DNA from: Arenibacter latericius DSM 15913
GTDB lineage: Bacteria; Bacteroidota; Bacteroidia; Flavobacteriales; Flavobacteriaceae
NCBI RefSeq assembly: GCF_000424985.1
Contig: NZ_AUKX01000034.1
Span: 1 to 61,563 of the forward strand
DNA: 61,563 nt
Direction: 5' to 3'
Shown here: positions 1-8,508 of the stretch, one piece after another
Numbering within the stretch: the first letter of the stretch is position 1
Layout: each line of letters opens with the position of its first letter
Notes under the pieces: generated by a model
What the model was told of the DNA's origin: nothing
Database searches by the model: none
The model's input: only the letters and a program-made list of their open reading frames with translations
Made by a program: the position numbers and the translations under genes

Positions 1-961
1 ATTGAGTTAGTCACTTAAATGCTGTATCTTGTCACCAATAAAACTAAGCATTATGGAACAATTTACAGGGCAAAGTATACTGAACTTTATAAAGGAATTA
101 CCTGATGACGATGCTTGTAAGGCCTATTTGGCAAAAATAAAATGGCAGGACGGCTTTACCTGCATGAAATGTGGACATACAAAAGGCTGTGAGAAATCTG
201 GATACAAATATCAATGTTATGGGTGCCAACATGTTGAAAGTTCAACCGCCAACACGTTGTTCCATAAGGTTAAATTTGGATTGCAAAAGGCATTTTGTGT
301 CGTATTTGAAATGAGTACAAGCAGTAAGAGTGTTTCGAGCATACAAATGGGAAAACGATTTGACATTCGACAGGGCACAGCTTGGTATTTTATGCAAAAA
401 GTTAGAAATGCTATGAAAAGTAGTCAAAACTATCCTCTGTCAGAGTTGATCCATGTCGATGAATTTACTGTTGGCGGAAAAGAACAGGGCAAACAGGGAA
501 GGAGCTACGATTCAAAAAAGAAAAAGGCTGTTATAGCAGTAGAATTGAGTAAAAAGCAACAGGTCAAGCGGGTCTATGTCAGGTCCATTGACGATTACTC
601 CGCAAAATCGTTAACGCCAATATTCGAGGAACACATCAGTACTACGGCCCAGATCGTCACTGATAAATGGAGAGGTTACGAACCTTTAAAAAAGCGGTAC
701 AATATTGAACAGAAATTTAGTGACAACGGTAAAAACTTTAAAGAACTCCATATTATAATCATGCAATTAAAATCTTGGCTAAGAGCAATACCGACCCATG
801 TTACCAAATGGCATATACAAGCTTACTTTGATGAATTTTGTTTTAGGATTAATCGCTCTCAGTTTAAACAGAGTATTTTCCATAAAACAATAGAAAGAAT
901 GGTCATAGCAAAACCTATCTACCATAAAGATATAAAGCAGACGCTAAGTGTATAACTCAAT
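1..961 (+). mobile_element. IS1595-family (ISXO2-like) insertion sequence, apparently complete
   Basis: Positions 1-23 and the reverse complement of 939-961 are imperfect terminal inverted repeats: both begin ATTGAGTTA and share CACTTA further in. They flank a single intact transposase gene, whose stop codon lies inside the right repeat. The family normally makes 8-bp target duplications. The right-flank candidate is ACATAAAA (962-969), but the left flank is outside the window, so this cannot be confirmed and the true left tip could lie before base 1. Confidence 0.8.
53..955 (+). CDS. IS1595-family DDE transposase
   Basis: About 300 residues, intact. The N-terminal part carries a zinc-ribbon with two Cys pairs (CMKCGH and CYGCQH). 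The ISXO2-like DDE domain follows, with acidic residues in IHVDEFTVGG and QIVTDKWRGY and the conserved end block YFDEFCFRINR. The ATG at 53 is preferred over an in-frame TTG at 29 because the reading then begins MEQFTGQSIL, a natural start. It would move the element by cut- or copy-and-paste using the terminal repeats around it. The frame is unbroken, so the copy may be active. It reads towards the ceramidase-like gene that starts 41 bases past the right repeat. Confidence 0.92.
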   Translation: MEQFTGQSILNFIKELPDDDACKAYLAKIKWQDGFTCMKCGHTKGCEKSGYKYQCYGCQHVESSTANTLFHKVKFGLQKAFCVVFEMSTSSKSVSSIQMGKRFDIRQGTAWYFMQKVRNAMKSSQNYPLSELIHVDEFTVGGKEQGKQGRSYDSKKKKAVIAVELSKKQQVKRVYVRSIDDYSAKSLTPIFEEHISTTAQIVTDKWRGYEPLKKRYNIEQKFSDNGKNFKELHIIIMQLKSWLRAIPTHVTKWHIQAYFDEFCFRINRSQFKQSIFHKTIERMVIAKPIYHKDIKQTLSV

Positions 962-1001
962 ACATAAAATTAGATCCTACAAAGCTTAAATAAAAAGGAT
1001 A

Positions 1002-2402
1002 ATGAAAAAATGGGGAAAGGTATCACTGAAAATTATGGTTGGGCTTCTATTATTATTAGCCTTAATATTCCTTTTTGCTACTGCCACTATTGATACCACT
1101 CCCTATTTTGAAACGACGTATTACCATAATACCATTGCAAAAATGGAGGTGGCAGCAAAAAACAAGATAGAATCTAAGGGTCCGCTTCTTGCCGGCTTTG
1201 CCAAAGTAAATATTACCCCCACGATAGTTGAGAAAAATCCAAATTCTGAAAAAGGAGAATTTAGCGGAATTAAACTAGCAGGGTATGGAGATGGTAAGCT
1301 TGCCAAAGGAGTGCACGATTCTATTTATGCGAAGGCCATTGCTTTAGAGGTGAGACAAAAAGAAGTGGTTATAATTAGTGCCGACCTCCTCCTAATGCCA
1401 GAACCTATAGTATTGGCAGTTGCAGAAAAACTAAAAGGGATAATTGCAAGGGATCAACTATTATTTGGAGCAACCCATACCCATTCTAGCATTGGCAACT
1501 GCCTTCCTAGTTATGTTGGGGAAAGTTTTGGGGGAGAATACCAACCAGAGATGGTTGCATGGCTGAGTGATAAGATAGTCACACTTATAAAAAAAGCCTT
1601 AGCAGATAAACAACCCGCTCAGTTTTCATCGGGGGATATTAGAGTTCCTAATTTGGTGAAAAATAGAATCATCGGAGAATCAGGAAGGTTAAATGACAGG
1701 TTAGATGTGTTATCCTTTAAGCAAGACTCAGGAAAAAGCGCAACTATAGGAGTCTATTCTGCACATGCCACTGTGATAGGAACATTTAATGACGAATTCA
1801 GCGGGGATTACCCAGGTTATTTTCAGCGACATTTAGAGGCGAACGGAACTGACTATGCCCTTTTCTTTGCTGGTACAGTAGGAAGTCATTCTAACAAAGG
1901 AGAAGGCGAAAAGTTTGAGAAAGCCAAATATATAGGGGAAGCCTTGGCAGATTCTGCTCAAGTAATTTTACATGGATTAGAATACCATGCAGTCCTTCAG
2001 TTATCAACCATCAATACAGAATTAGAGATTCCAAAACTACAGTTCTTTAAGATTTCTGACCGATTGAGGTTGTCTCCTTTTTTGGGGAAACAATTGATGC
2101 CTAAAATAGCATCTATCCCTTTGCAAGGATTAAAATTAAACCAACTTGTTTGGATTACCCTACCCTATGAATTAAGTGGTGAGTATGGATTAGACCTTAA
2201 AAATGCTATGAAAACTGCAAATCATCAATTGGTCTTAAGTAGTTTTAACGGACAATATTTAGGCTATATCATTCCTACCAAATACTATTATTTTGACACC
2301 TATGAAGCGGCTCTTATGGGATGGTACGGTCCTAGCATGGGAGATTACCTTATGGAACTTAATTTTAAAATGGCCAATGCACTTATCCATACCAATTTGT
2401 AA
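1002..2402 (+). CDS. Membrane-anchored neutral/alkaline ceramidase-like hydrolase (PF04734-type N domain)
   Basis: 466 residues: one N-terminal transmembrane anchor (about 9-30), then an exported domain with the family opening AGFAKVNITP (65-74) and zinc-ligand motif GATHTHSS (156-163), plus SAHAT (253-257). Neutral ceramidases cleave the amide bond of ceramide, and related Bacteroidota proteins are often annotated only by this domain. The stretch aligning by eye with the ceramidase nucleophile motif (AGDVSPN in known enzymes) reads AGTVGSHS here, so the usual Ser seems replaced by Gly. The C-terminal domain of full-length ceramidases is absent. The stop lies 12 bases before the start of the paralogue at 2415, which suggests an operon. 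The substrate is unknown and may not be ceramide. Confidence 0.75.
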   Translation: MKKWGKVSLKIMVGLLLLLALIFLFATATIDTTPYFETTYYHNTIAKMEVAAKNKIESKGPLLAGFAKVNITPTIVEKNPNSEKGEFSGIKLAGYGDGKLAKGVHDSIYAKAIALEVRQKEVVIISADLLLMPEPIVLAVAEKLKGIIARDQLLFGATHTHSSIGNCLPSYVGESFGGEYQPEMVAWLSDKIVTLIKKALADKQPAQFSSGDIRVPNLVKNRIIGESGRLNDRLDVLSFKQDSGKSATIGVYSAHATVIGTFNDEFSGDYPGYFQRHLEANGTDYALFFAGTVGSHSNKGEGEKFEKAKYIGEALADSAQVILHGLEYHAVLQLSTINTELEIPKLQFFKISDRLRLSPFLGKQLMPKIASIPLQGLKLNQLVWITLPYELSGEYGLDLKNAMKTANHQLVLSSFNGQYLGYIIPTKYYYFDTYEAALMGWYGPSMGDYLMELNFKMANALIHTNL

Positions 2403-2414
2403 AGCAGCAGAATT

Positions 2415-3980
2415 ATGAAGACGCTTAAGAAAATTTTAAAAATAACGGGAGTCGTTCTCCTCCTCATCATGATTGCGGCTGTTTCCATAGCCATGTATAA
2501 TTGGCGCGACCGAAACCCAGGGTATGCTCTTGATCTAAAAATTAAGAACCAATCAATGAATCCCATTAGAGCAGGATTTGCGAAACGCCCTATTACCCCT
2601 ACCATCATAGACACCTGGAACGATGCTAATGGCAATCATAAATACAATAAGAAGGAGGGCGACACTTATAACGACAACAACAATAACGGAAAGTTTGATG
2701 CCTATTGGATTGCTGGCATGAGCAATGCCAAGCCTGCTCAGGGGGTACATGACGATGTTTGGTCTAGAGTAATGGTCATAGAGGATAATAATACAAGAAT
2801 TGCTATGATATCGTTGGATGCTATAGGCTTTTTGCATGGCGATGTGATAGATATACGGAACCGAATTCCCAAGGAGCTAGGGATCGACTACACGCTTATA
2901 TCCTCTACCCATACTCATGAAAGCAATGACCTAATTGGAATATGGGGCGAGAATATCTTTACCACAGGGGTAAACCCTGAAATGATGGAATATGTAAAGA
3001 CACAGACCGTAGCGGCCATTAGCGAAGCAGTAGGAAATATGCGTAATGCCAAACTGGTGTTTGCTGAAGACCTTTCGGGAGCGGATGGAGCATTTATAAA
3101 AGATACTAGAGAGCCTATTGTAAAAGCAACGGGCATACATCTTATGCAGGTGTTAGATGCCGAAAGCGAAACTACCATGGGCACTTTAATCAATTGGTCC
3201 AACCACCCAGAAACGCTTTGGTCCCAGAACCTTTTAATTAGCTCAGATTTCCCTCATTTTTTAAGAGAAGCCATAGAGAATGGGGTATACCATAACGAAC
3301 AATTAATGGAAGAAGGCCTTGGCGGAATGGCCATATATTTTACAGGGGTAATTGGTGGACTTATGGCACCGCATCCCTCTTTGCCTATTCCAGACCCTTA
3401 CACAGGAGAGGAGTATTTGGAACCAACCTTTAAGAAAACAAAGGCATTAGGAGATCAAATTGCCTTATTATCCTTAGCGGCTCTAAAACATAAAGGGGAC
3501 ACTATCGCAGAAAGTAATATTTCCTTAAGAGCAAAGACCCTCTTGGCTCCTGTTGAAAACAACACCTTTAAACTTGCCAGTGCCATTGGGCTAATTCAGA
3601 TGGGCATGCCCGAATATTTTAAGCTCAGGACCGAAGTAGGTGCTATCCGTATTGGCCCTAGCCTTTGGCTAAGCATTCCAGGAGAAATCTATCCTGAAAT
3701 TGTATTTGGGGGCATTGAAGCGCCTGAAGGGAGAGATTTTGATATTGAACCCCAAGAAGTCCCACCTATAGAAGAATTTATAAAAGACCAATACAAATTC
3801 TACCTTGGTCTATCTAATGACGAAATTGGTTATATTATCCCTAAAAGCCAATGGGATGTAGAAAAACCCTATCTCTATAATCGGGAAAGAGCCACTTATG
3901 GGGAAAGCAACTCCTTAGGCTCCGAAACTGGCCCACTAATTTATAAAGCTCTAACAGAAGTGATTCAAGATTTGGAATAA
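2415..3980 (+). CDS. Second ceramidase-like hydrolase, with Asp/Asn-rich Ca-binding-like insert
   Basis: 521 residues and a paralogue of the preceding gene: N-terminal transmembrane anchor (about 10-29), AGFAKRPITP (53-62), SSTHTHES (163-170) with the probable zinc ligands, and NHPE (263-266). Between the first motif and the core sits an insert with two EF-hand-loop-like runs, NDANGNHKYNKKEG (69-82) and NDNNNNGKFDAYW (86-98), which suggests calcium binding. The nucleophile position reads TGVIGGLMAP (310-319), even further from AGDVSPN than in the first gene, so ceramidase activity is doubtful. Co-transcription with 1002-2402 is likely. I infer an exported metal-dependent hydrolase acting on an amide- or ester-linked substrate at the cell surface. 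Confidence 0.72.
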   Translation: MKTLKKILKITGVVLLLIMIAAVSIAMYNWRDRNPGYALDLKIKNQSMNPIRAGFAKRPITPTIIDTWNDANGNHKYNKKEGDTYNDNNNNGKFDAYWIAGMSNAKPAQGVHDDVWSRVMVIEDNNTRIAMISLDAIGFLHGDVIDIRNRIPKELGIDYTLISSTHTHESNDLIGIWGENIFTTGVNPEMMEYVKTQTVAAISEAVGNMRNAKLVFAEDLSGADGAFIKDTREPIVKATGIHLMQVLDAESETTMGTLINWSNHPETLWSQNLLISSDFPHFLREAIENGVYHNEQLMEEGLGGMAIYFTGVIGGLMAPHPSLPIPDPYTGEEYLEPTFKKTKALGDQIALLSLAALKHKGDTIAESNISLRAKTLLAPVENNTFKLASAIGLIQMGMPEYFKLRTEVGAIRIGPSLWLSIPGEIYPEIVFGGIEAPEGRDFDIEPQEVPPIEEFIKDQYKFYLGLSNDEIGYIIPKSQWDVEKPYLYNRERATYGESNSLGSETGPLIYKALTEVIQDLE

Positions 3981-4293
3981 GACAGCCTATTAAGTTTATA
4001 TTTTATAGCTTGTAGGAGTACATGGTTTACAGTGTACAAAAATTGAAGGGCTATTATCCAAAATAACAATCCCAGGGACAAAAAACTTCCATCAGAATGC
4101 AATTAATATTGATATATTTCTAGATTGGTGCTTTCCTGATTAGGGTTTATTAACTTGTATAGATTTGTATAAAACGATAAGAATTATAACTAAACCAAGA
4201 CTTTGACACTAATGTCGTAAGAATGACATAGTAAAGACGCTATCAATTAGGGGGATCTAGTATACATTTACTCCGAATTGAAAACCCATAAAG
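3981..4293. other. Intergenic region, 313 bases, no gene seen
   Basis: No reading frame with protein-like composition on either strand and no RNA gene fold recognised. The only structure noted is the imperfect palindrome at 4208-4232 ahead of the XRE regulator. Confidence 0.6.
4208..4232. promoter_or_regulatory. Possible operator palindrome upstream of the XRE regulator
   Basis: ACTAATGTC (4208-4216) and GACATAGT (4225-4232) pair as an imperfect inverted repeat with one bulged A, 62 bases before the regulator's ATG. XRE regulators often bind such sites near their own gene. This is inference from position and symmetry only. Confidence 0.25.
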
Positions 4294-4896
4294 ATGAACA
4301 GTTTGAATTTAGGTCAACGAGTAAAAGATTTAAGAAATAAAAAAGGAATGTCCCAAGAAGTTTTGGCAGAAGAATCTGGCTTAAGCTTACGAACCATCCA
4401 AAGAATTGAGAATAATGAGACCGCGCCTAGAGGAGATAGCTTAAAAAAATTAGCTATTGCTTTAGGCACGTCTCCTGATGAACTAATAAACTGGAAAATA
4501 CAGGAAGATCAAAACTATTTAATTATAATGAGCCTATCTGCCTTTGGATTTCTATTTTTTCCAATCCTTGGTATTATTATTCCTTTAATACTCTGGATTT
4601 TTAAAAAGGACAAATTAAAACATGTTAATGAGCTGGGGAAATCAATGCTGAACTTTCAAATATCATGGACACTATTACTGTTCCTGTGTTACACATTAAC
4701 ATTCTTAATGATTTTCCCTTTATCTAGACAGATTTTAGGGGGAATAATTCCAAATTTCAGAATTGGAGTACTAACCATGTTAACTCCTTCCCTATTGCTA
4801 TATTCTTATAATATTATTGTTACCTTATATAATACTTTAAGGATATATAAAAAGAAACCAGTGAGGTACGGACCAGCACTATCCATTTTAAAGTAG
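4294..4896 (+). CDS. XRE-type helix-turn-helix regulator fused to a membrane domain
   Basis: 200 residues. Residues about 7-61 form a classic XRE HTH (QRVKDLRNKKGMSQEVLAEE, then SGLSLRTIQRIENNETAP). After a short linker (NWKIQEDQN) come three or four hydrophobic segments (about 76-104, 122-145 and 158-182), resembling the DUF4870-type membrane domain found with XRE heads in Bacteroidota. The protein is therefore a membrane-tethered DNA-binding protein, perhaps responding to membrane state. It stands alone in its direction with gaps on both sides. The target is unknown; the palindrome at 4208-4232 is a candidate. Confidence 0.8.
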   Translation: MNSLNLGQRVKDLRNKKGMSQEVLAEESGLSLRTIQRIENNETAPRGDSLKKLAIALGTSPDELINWKIQEDQNYLIIMSLSAFGFLFFPILGIIIPLILWIFKKDKLKHVNELGKSMLNFQISWTLLLFLCYTLTFLMIFPLSRQILGGIIPNFRIGVLTMLTPSLLLYSYNIIVTLYNTLRIYKKKPVRYGPALSILK

Positions 4897-5051
4897 TTCA
4901 TTGTCAGTACAAACACCTTCAATATTAATGTGCTATTTCTATTATTCTATGAAAACATCCACAAGTGGCAATTAGAATTAGTATACAATACTCCAGTTAT
5001 CTGATCAATTTCTCATAACTTTATTGTCCTCCAAAAATTGGGAATCAGTAG

Positions 5052-6431
5052 ATGTACAGTATTATAGATATAGAAACTACCGGAAACGGTATTAAGGGAA
5101 ATAAAATTACGGAGATTTCTATCTTCAATTTTGATGGCAAAGAGATTGTGGACGAATTTACCTCCTTGGTTAATCCGGAATGCGAGATTCCCTATTTTAT
5201 TACGGGCTTAACCGGAATAGATGATACTATGGTTAGAGATGCTCCAAAGTGGGAGGAAATAGCAGACAAGGTTTTGGAGATGACTCAAGACACTATTTTT
5301 GTGGCCCATAGTGTAAACTTCGACTATAATGTAATTAAAAATGAATTTCTAAATATAGGCATTACCTATACTCGAAAGAAACTCTGCACAGTTAGACTTT
5401 CCCGAAAATTAATTCCTGGCTTTAACTCCTATAGTTTGGGAAAACTATGTTCTTCCTTAAACATTCCTTTAACCGATAGACACCGAGCAAGAGGAGATGC
5501 ACATGCTACCGTATTGTTATTTAAGAGATTAATAACTACCGAAGGAGCTGAAGCTGTATTTAAAACCTTTCTTAATTCCCGATCTCAAGAAGCTACCCTT
5601 CCCCCTGGGCTACCTAAAGAAGATTTTGAGAAACTCCCCAACTCGGCAGGCATCTATTACTTTAGAGACAAAAATGGTGCTATAATATATATTGGTAAAG
5701 CTATAAATATTAAAAAGCGAGTACTTGGCCATTTCTATAATAAATCTAATAAGGAAAATTTATTATGCAAAGCTACACACCAAATAGATTACGAACTGTC
5801 GGGTAGTGAATTAGTAGCACTGTTAATGGAGTCCGATGCCATAAAACAACACTATCCCAAGTTTAATATCAGCCAAAAAAGAAACTCAAAAGAGTATGCT
5901 ATTTTCACATATAAGGACAGAAATAACATCACCCACATAGCTTACAACAATGTAAAAATGGTAGCTGATCCCATTTGTACCTTCAATAACATTACGGAAT
6001 GTAGGTCTTTTTTAGAAGAACTATGCCAATCCCATAAGCTATGCCCCAAATTCTGTCATTTACAAGAAAACACCCTCAGTTGTTCTCACTATAGTATAAG
6101 CAGCTGCCAAGGGATATGTAGGGAAAAAGAAACAAATATCATTTATAATAAAAGAGTAGAAGAAGCTATTAAAGAAGTAAAAGAAAAGAACCTAAATATT
6201 ATAATTACCGAAGAGGGGAGGCAACCTAACGAAAAGGCTTTTGTTTTAATAAATGACGGTCAGTACAAGGGATTTGGTTTTATAGAAAAAAGCGAACAGA
6301 TTACTAGCTTAGAAGACTTAGAAATCTATTTAGAACGCAAGAAAGAGAATTTAGATACGAAACGAATTATTGCTGGTTACCTTAAAAAATTCCCACAAAA
6401 AAGTATACCACTATCACAAGTATCCATATAG
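5052..6431 (+). CDS. DEDDh exonuclease / GIY-YIG nuclease fusion with UvrC-like Cys-rich region
   Basis: 459 residues in three parts. 1-165 is a DNA polymerase III epsilon-like 3'-5' exonuclease: DIETTG (6-11), AHSVNFDYN (85-93) and HRARGDAHAT (144-153) supply the DEDDh residues. 196-276 is a GIY-YIG nuclease (AGIYYFRDK, IYIGKAINIKKRV, and a catalytic Glu in LLMESDAI), as in UvrC and Cho. The C-terminal third contains eight Cys (309, 317, 325, 331, 335, 344, 352, 356), including LCPKFC and CQGIC, which recall the Fe-S-binding region of UvrC. The UvrB-binding and RNase H-like C half of UvrC is missing. A DNA-repair role, making and then trimming an incision, is the likely inference. It stands as a single gene. 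Confidence 0.82.
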   Translation: MYSIIDIETTGNGIKGNKITEISIFNFDGKEIVDEFTSLVNPECEIPYFITGLTGIDDTMVRDAPKWEEIADKVLEMTQDTIFVAHSVNFDYNVIKNEFLNIGITYTRKKLCTVRLSRKLIPGFNSYSLGKLCSSLNIPLTDRHRARGDAHATVLLFKRLITTEGAEAVFKTFLNSRSQEATLPPGLPKEDFEKLPNSAGIYYFRDKNGAIIYIGKAINIKKRVLGHFYNKSNKENLLCKATHQIDYELSGSELVALLMESDAIKQHYPKFNISQKRNSKEYAIFTYKDRNNITHIAYNNVKMVADPICTFNNITECRSFLEELCQSHKLCPKFCHLQENTLSCSHYSISSCQGICREKETNIIYNKRVEEAIKEVKEKNLNIIITEEGRQPNEKAFVLINDGQYKGFGFIEKSEQITSLEDLEIYLERKKENLDTKRIIAGYLKKFPQKSIPLSQVSI

Positions 6432-6478
6432 GGAAATACAAAAAGTATAATTAAGCTACATTTCTTTAAAAATTTCAA

Positions 6479-6607
6479 CTATTTTTTTTTGCCACTACTT
6501 AGAAACACTAGCACTATACCAACTAATGCTACACATACCATAGCAAAGATAGCTATCATCACAATGCCATTATTCCAATTAACCAAGGGTAGAAATCTCA
6601 TCATCAT
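6479..6607 (-). CDS. Small single-span membrane protein, 42 residues
   Basis: Too short for most gene callers. It starts at the outermost of three consecutive ATG codons, with a short head RFLPLVNWNNG, one hydrophobic helix (about residues 15-36) and a terminal SSGKKK before TAG. The Lys tail should stay inside the cell. Upstream on the same strand, TATTTTTG (6639-6632) matches the Bacteroidota -7 box TAnnTTTG, about 25 bases ahead of the start. I have an impression of similar short proteins in other flavobacteria but cannot search. The function is unknown; it sits 303 bases downstream of the MBL-rhodanese gene on the same strand, beyond that gene's terminator. Confidence 0.6.
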   Translation of the reverse strand: MMMRFLPLVNWNNGIVMIAIFAMVCVALVGIVLVFLSSGKKK

Positions 6608-6909
6608 CTAAGTAATTATAATTTACAAATACAAAAATAGCAACTCGTAGTTTTCAAATTGATGACAAAAGTCAGTCTCTAGAAAATAAATCATCTGTTA
6701 ACCTTGTGCCACTATTTATAACCAAAACGAATCTAACATACAAAAACTATCGCATTTGGTCAAACATAACGCTATAAATCAAATGTTTTAAATCGATATC
6801 TAATTTTTGAAAAACAGATCATCTTATTTAAAAAATATGCCCAAATAGTAATACAATAAAGTCTACTATTTGGGCATACCTACTTATTAAAACTACTTCT
6901 AATATATTT
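6608..6909. other. Intergenic region, about 300 bases
   Basis: It holds the putative promoter of the small membrane protein near 6632-6658 and the strong hairpin terminator at 6836-6878. I see nothing else in it. Confidence 0.6.
6836..6878 (-). terminator. Rho-independent terminator of the MBL-rhodanese gene
   Basis: A perfect 15-bp stem pairs TATGCCCAAATAGTA (6836-6850) with TACTATTTGGGCATA (6864-6878) around a 13-base loop. Read on the minus strand it is followed by TTTTTT, 32 bases after the stop codon. Confidence 0.85.
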
Positions 6910-8319
6910 CTACAGTGTAGATGGGCACACAAAATCGGTTACTGGTATTCCACTCTTCTTTATCCCGGCAAATCCTCCTGCTATATCTACAAGATTGTGG
7001 ATTCCCCTACTTTTTAGGATTGATGCTGCGATAACAGATCTATATCCTCCGGCACAGTGCACATAGAAAGGCTCCTCTTTAGGGAAATCTGCCATGTACT
7101 GATTTAAATAATCCAAAGGCGTATTTAGGGCGTCCTTAACATGTTCTGCCTGAAATTCCGATTCTTTTCTTACATCAAAAACCGGAACATTTTCTTCCTC
7201 CAATATGGTTTTAAATTCATTTGCTGGAATAGATGTTAAGGTATCATAGTCCATACCTGCGTCTTTCCAAGCTGAGAAACTTCCTTTTAAGTATCCGATT
7301 GTTGCATCAAAACCAACTCTAGATAATCGGATAATAGCCTCTTCTTCTCTACCTTCATCCGTCACCAACAAAATAGGCTGTTCCACATCTGCTATTAAAG
7401 CCCCTACCCAAGGTGCAAATCCGCCATCTAAACCTATAAAGATAGATCTAGGGATATGCCCTTTAACAAAATCGTTTTGATGACGCACATCTAAGATTAT
7501 TGCATTGGTGGCATTGGCCGCCTTCTCAAACTCTTTAGGTGAAAATGCAGTAGTTCCTTTTTCTAGAATTTCTCCGATATCTGTATAACCTTCTTTATTC
7601 ATTTTTACATTCAAAGGAAAATACTGTGGAGGAGGAAGAAGCCCTTCTGTGACTTCTTTAATAAATTCTTCCTTAGACATATCTGCTCTTAAGGCATAAT
7701 TCATTTTCTTCTGATTTCCCAAAGTATCTACGGTTTCCTTCATCATATTTTTTCCACAAGCAGATCCTGCTCCGTGGGCTGGATAAACAATTACCTCATC
7801 ATTCAAGGGCATTATTTTATTTCTAAGGCTATCGAACAAAATTCCTGCAAGATCTTCTTGAGTCATACTTGCAGCTTTTTGCGCTAGGTCTGGTCTACCT
7901 ACATCTCCCAAAAACAAAGTGTCTCCAGAGAAAATAGCATGGTCTTTTCCATTTTTATCTTTTAACAGGTAGGTAGTACTCTCCATGGTATGCCCAGGGG
8001 TATGAAGTACTTTTATAGTAACTTCCCCTAAAGGAAACTCCTGCCCGTCTTCAGCTATAATAGCGTCATAGGAAGGATTGGCCAAAGGACCAAATACAAT
8101 TGGGGCACCAGTCTCCTTAGATAGGGTAATATGCCCACTTACAAAGTCGGCATGAAAATGGGTTTCAAAGATATATTTCACTTTGGCATTATCCTCTTTT
8201 GCTCGCTTCAAATAAGGCTCCACTTCTCGTAGAGGGTCTATTATAGCCACTTCCCCTTTACTTTCTATATAGTAAGCACCTTGTGACAAACATCCCGTAT
8301 ATATCTGTTCTATTTTCAT
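6910..8319 (-). CDS. MBL-fold hydrolase with two rhodanese domains (persulfide dioxygenase/CstB-like)
   Basis: About 469 residues from the ATG at 8319 (an in-frame TTG lies three codons upstream). The N-terminal half is a metallo-beta-lactamase fold with THFHADFVSGH, HTPGHT, SGDTLFLGDVGRPD and PAHGAGS, as in ETHE1-type persulfide dioxygenases. Two rhodanese domains follow. In the first the catalytic loop reads LVTDEGREEE, with Thr where Cys is expected, so it is probably inactive. The second has the intact loop HCAGGYRS. Such proteins oxidise or transfer sulfane sulfur from persulfides in the cytoplasm. The SulP permease gene lies upstream on the same strand with a 189-base gap, consistent with a sulfur-handling pair. 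Confidence 0.88.
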   Translation of the reverse strand: MKIEQIYTGCLSQGAYYIESKGEVAIIDPLREVEPYLKRAKEDNAKVKYIFETHFHADFVSGHITLSKETGAPIVFGPLANPSYDAIIAEDGQEFPLGEVTIKVLHTPGHTMESTTYLLKDKNGKDHAIFSGDTLFLGDVGRPDLAQKAASMTQEDLAGILFDSLRNKIMPLNDEVIVYPAHGAGSACGKNMMKETVDTLGNQKKMNYALRADMSKEEFIKEVTEGLLPPPQYFPLNVKMNKEGYTDIGEILEKGTTAFSPKEFEKAANATNAIILDVRHQNDFVKGHIPRSIFIGLDGGFAPWVGALIADVEQPILLVTDEGREEEAIIRLSRVGFDATIGYLKGSFSAWKDAGMDYDTLTSIPANEFKTILEEENVPVFDVRKESEFQAEHVKDALNTPLDYLNQYMADFPKEEPFYVHCAGGYRSVIAASILKSRGIHNLVDIAGGFAGIKKSGIPVTDFVCPSTL

Positions 8320-8508
8320 CTCTCTCAATTTTATAATTTTATTTAATCGGCATTAACTATTGCCCAAATAGGCAAGTTTACAAAGCTTCAAGCCAATTAT
8401 TTTTACTCCGAAACTCAGAGTAAATACTATTGTTTACACCAATTTTAATAAGCCAAAATTTAGCGAACCTTGCAAAAATAATGGATTCCTTTCACTTGAT
8501 TAGCACTA

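Noticed and set aside
4294-4896. XRE gene as the antitoxin of a toxin-antitoxin pair
   Set aside because: No small toxin gene is adjacent, and the protein has membrane helices typical of stand-alone XRE-membrane regulators.
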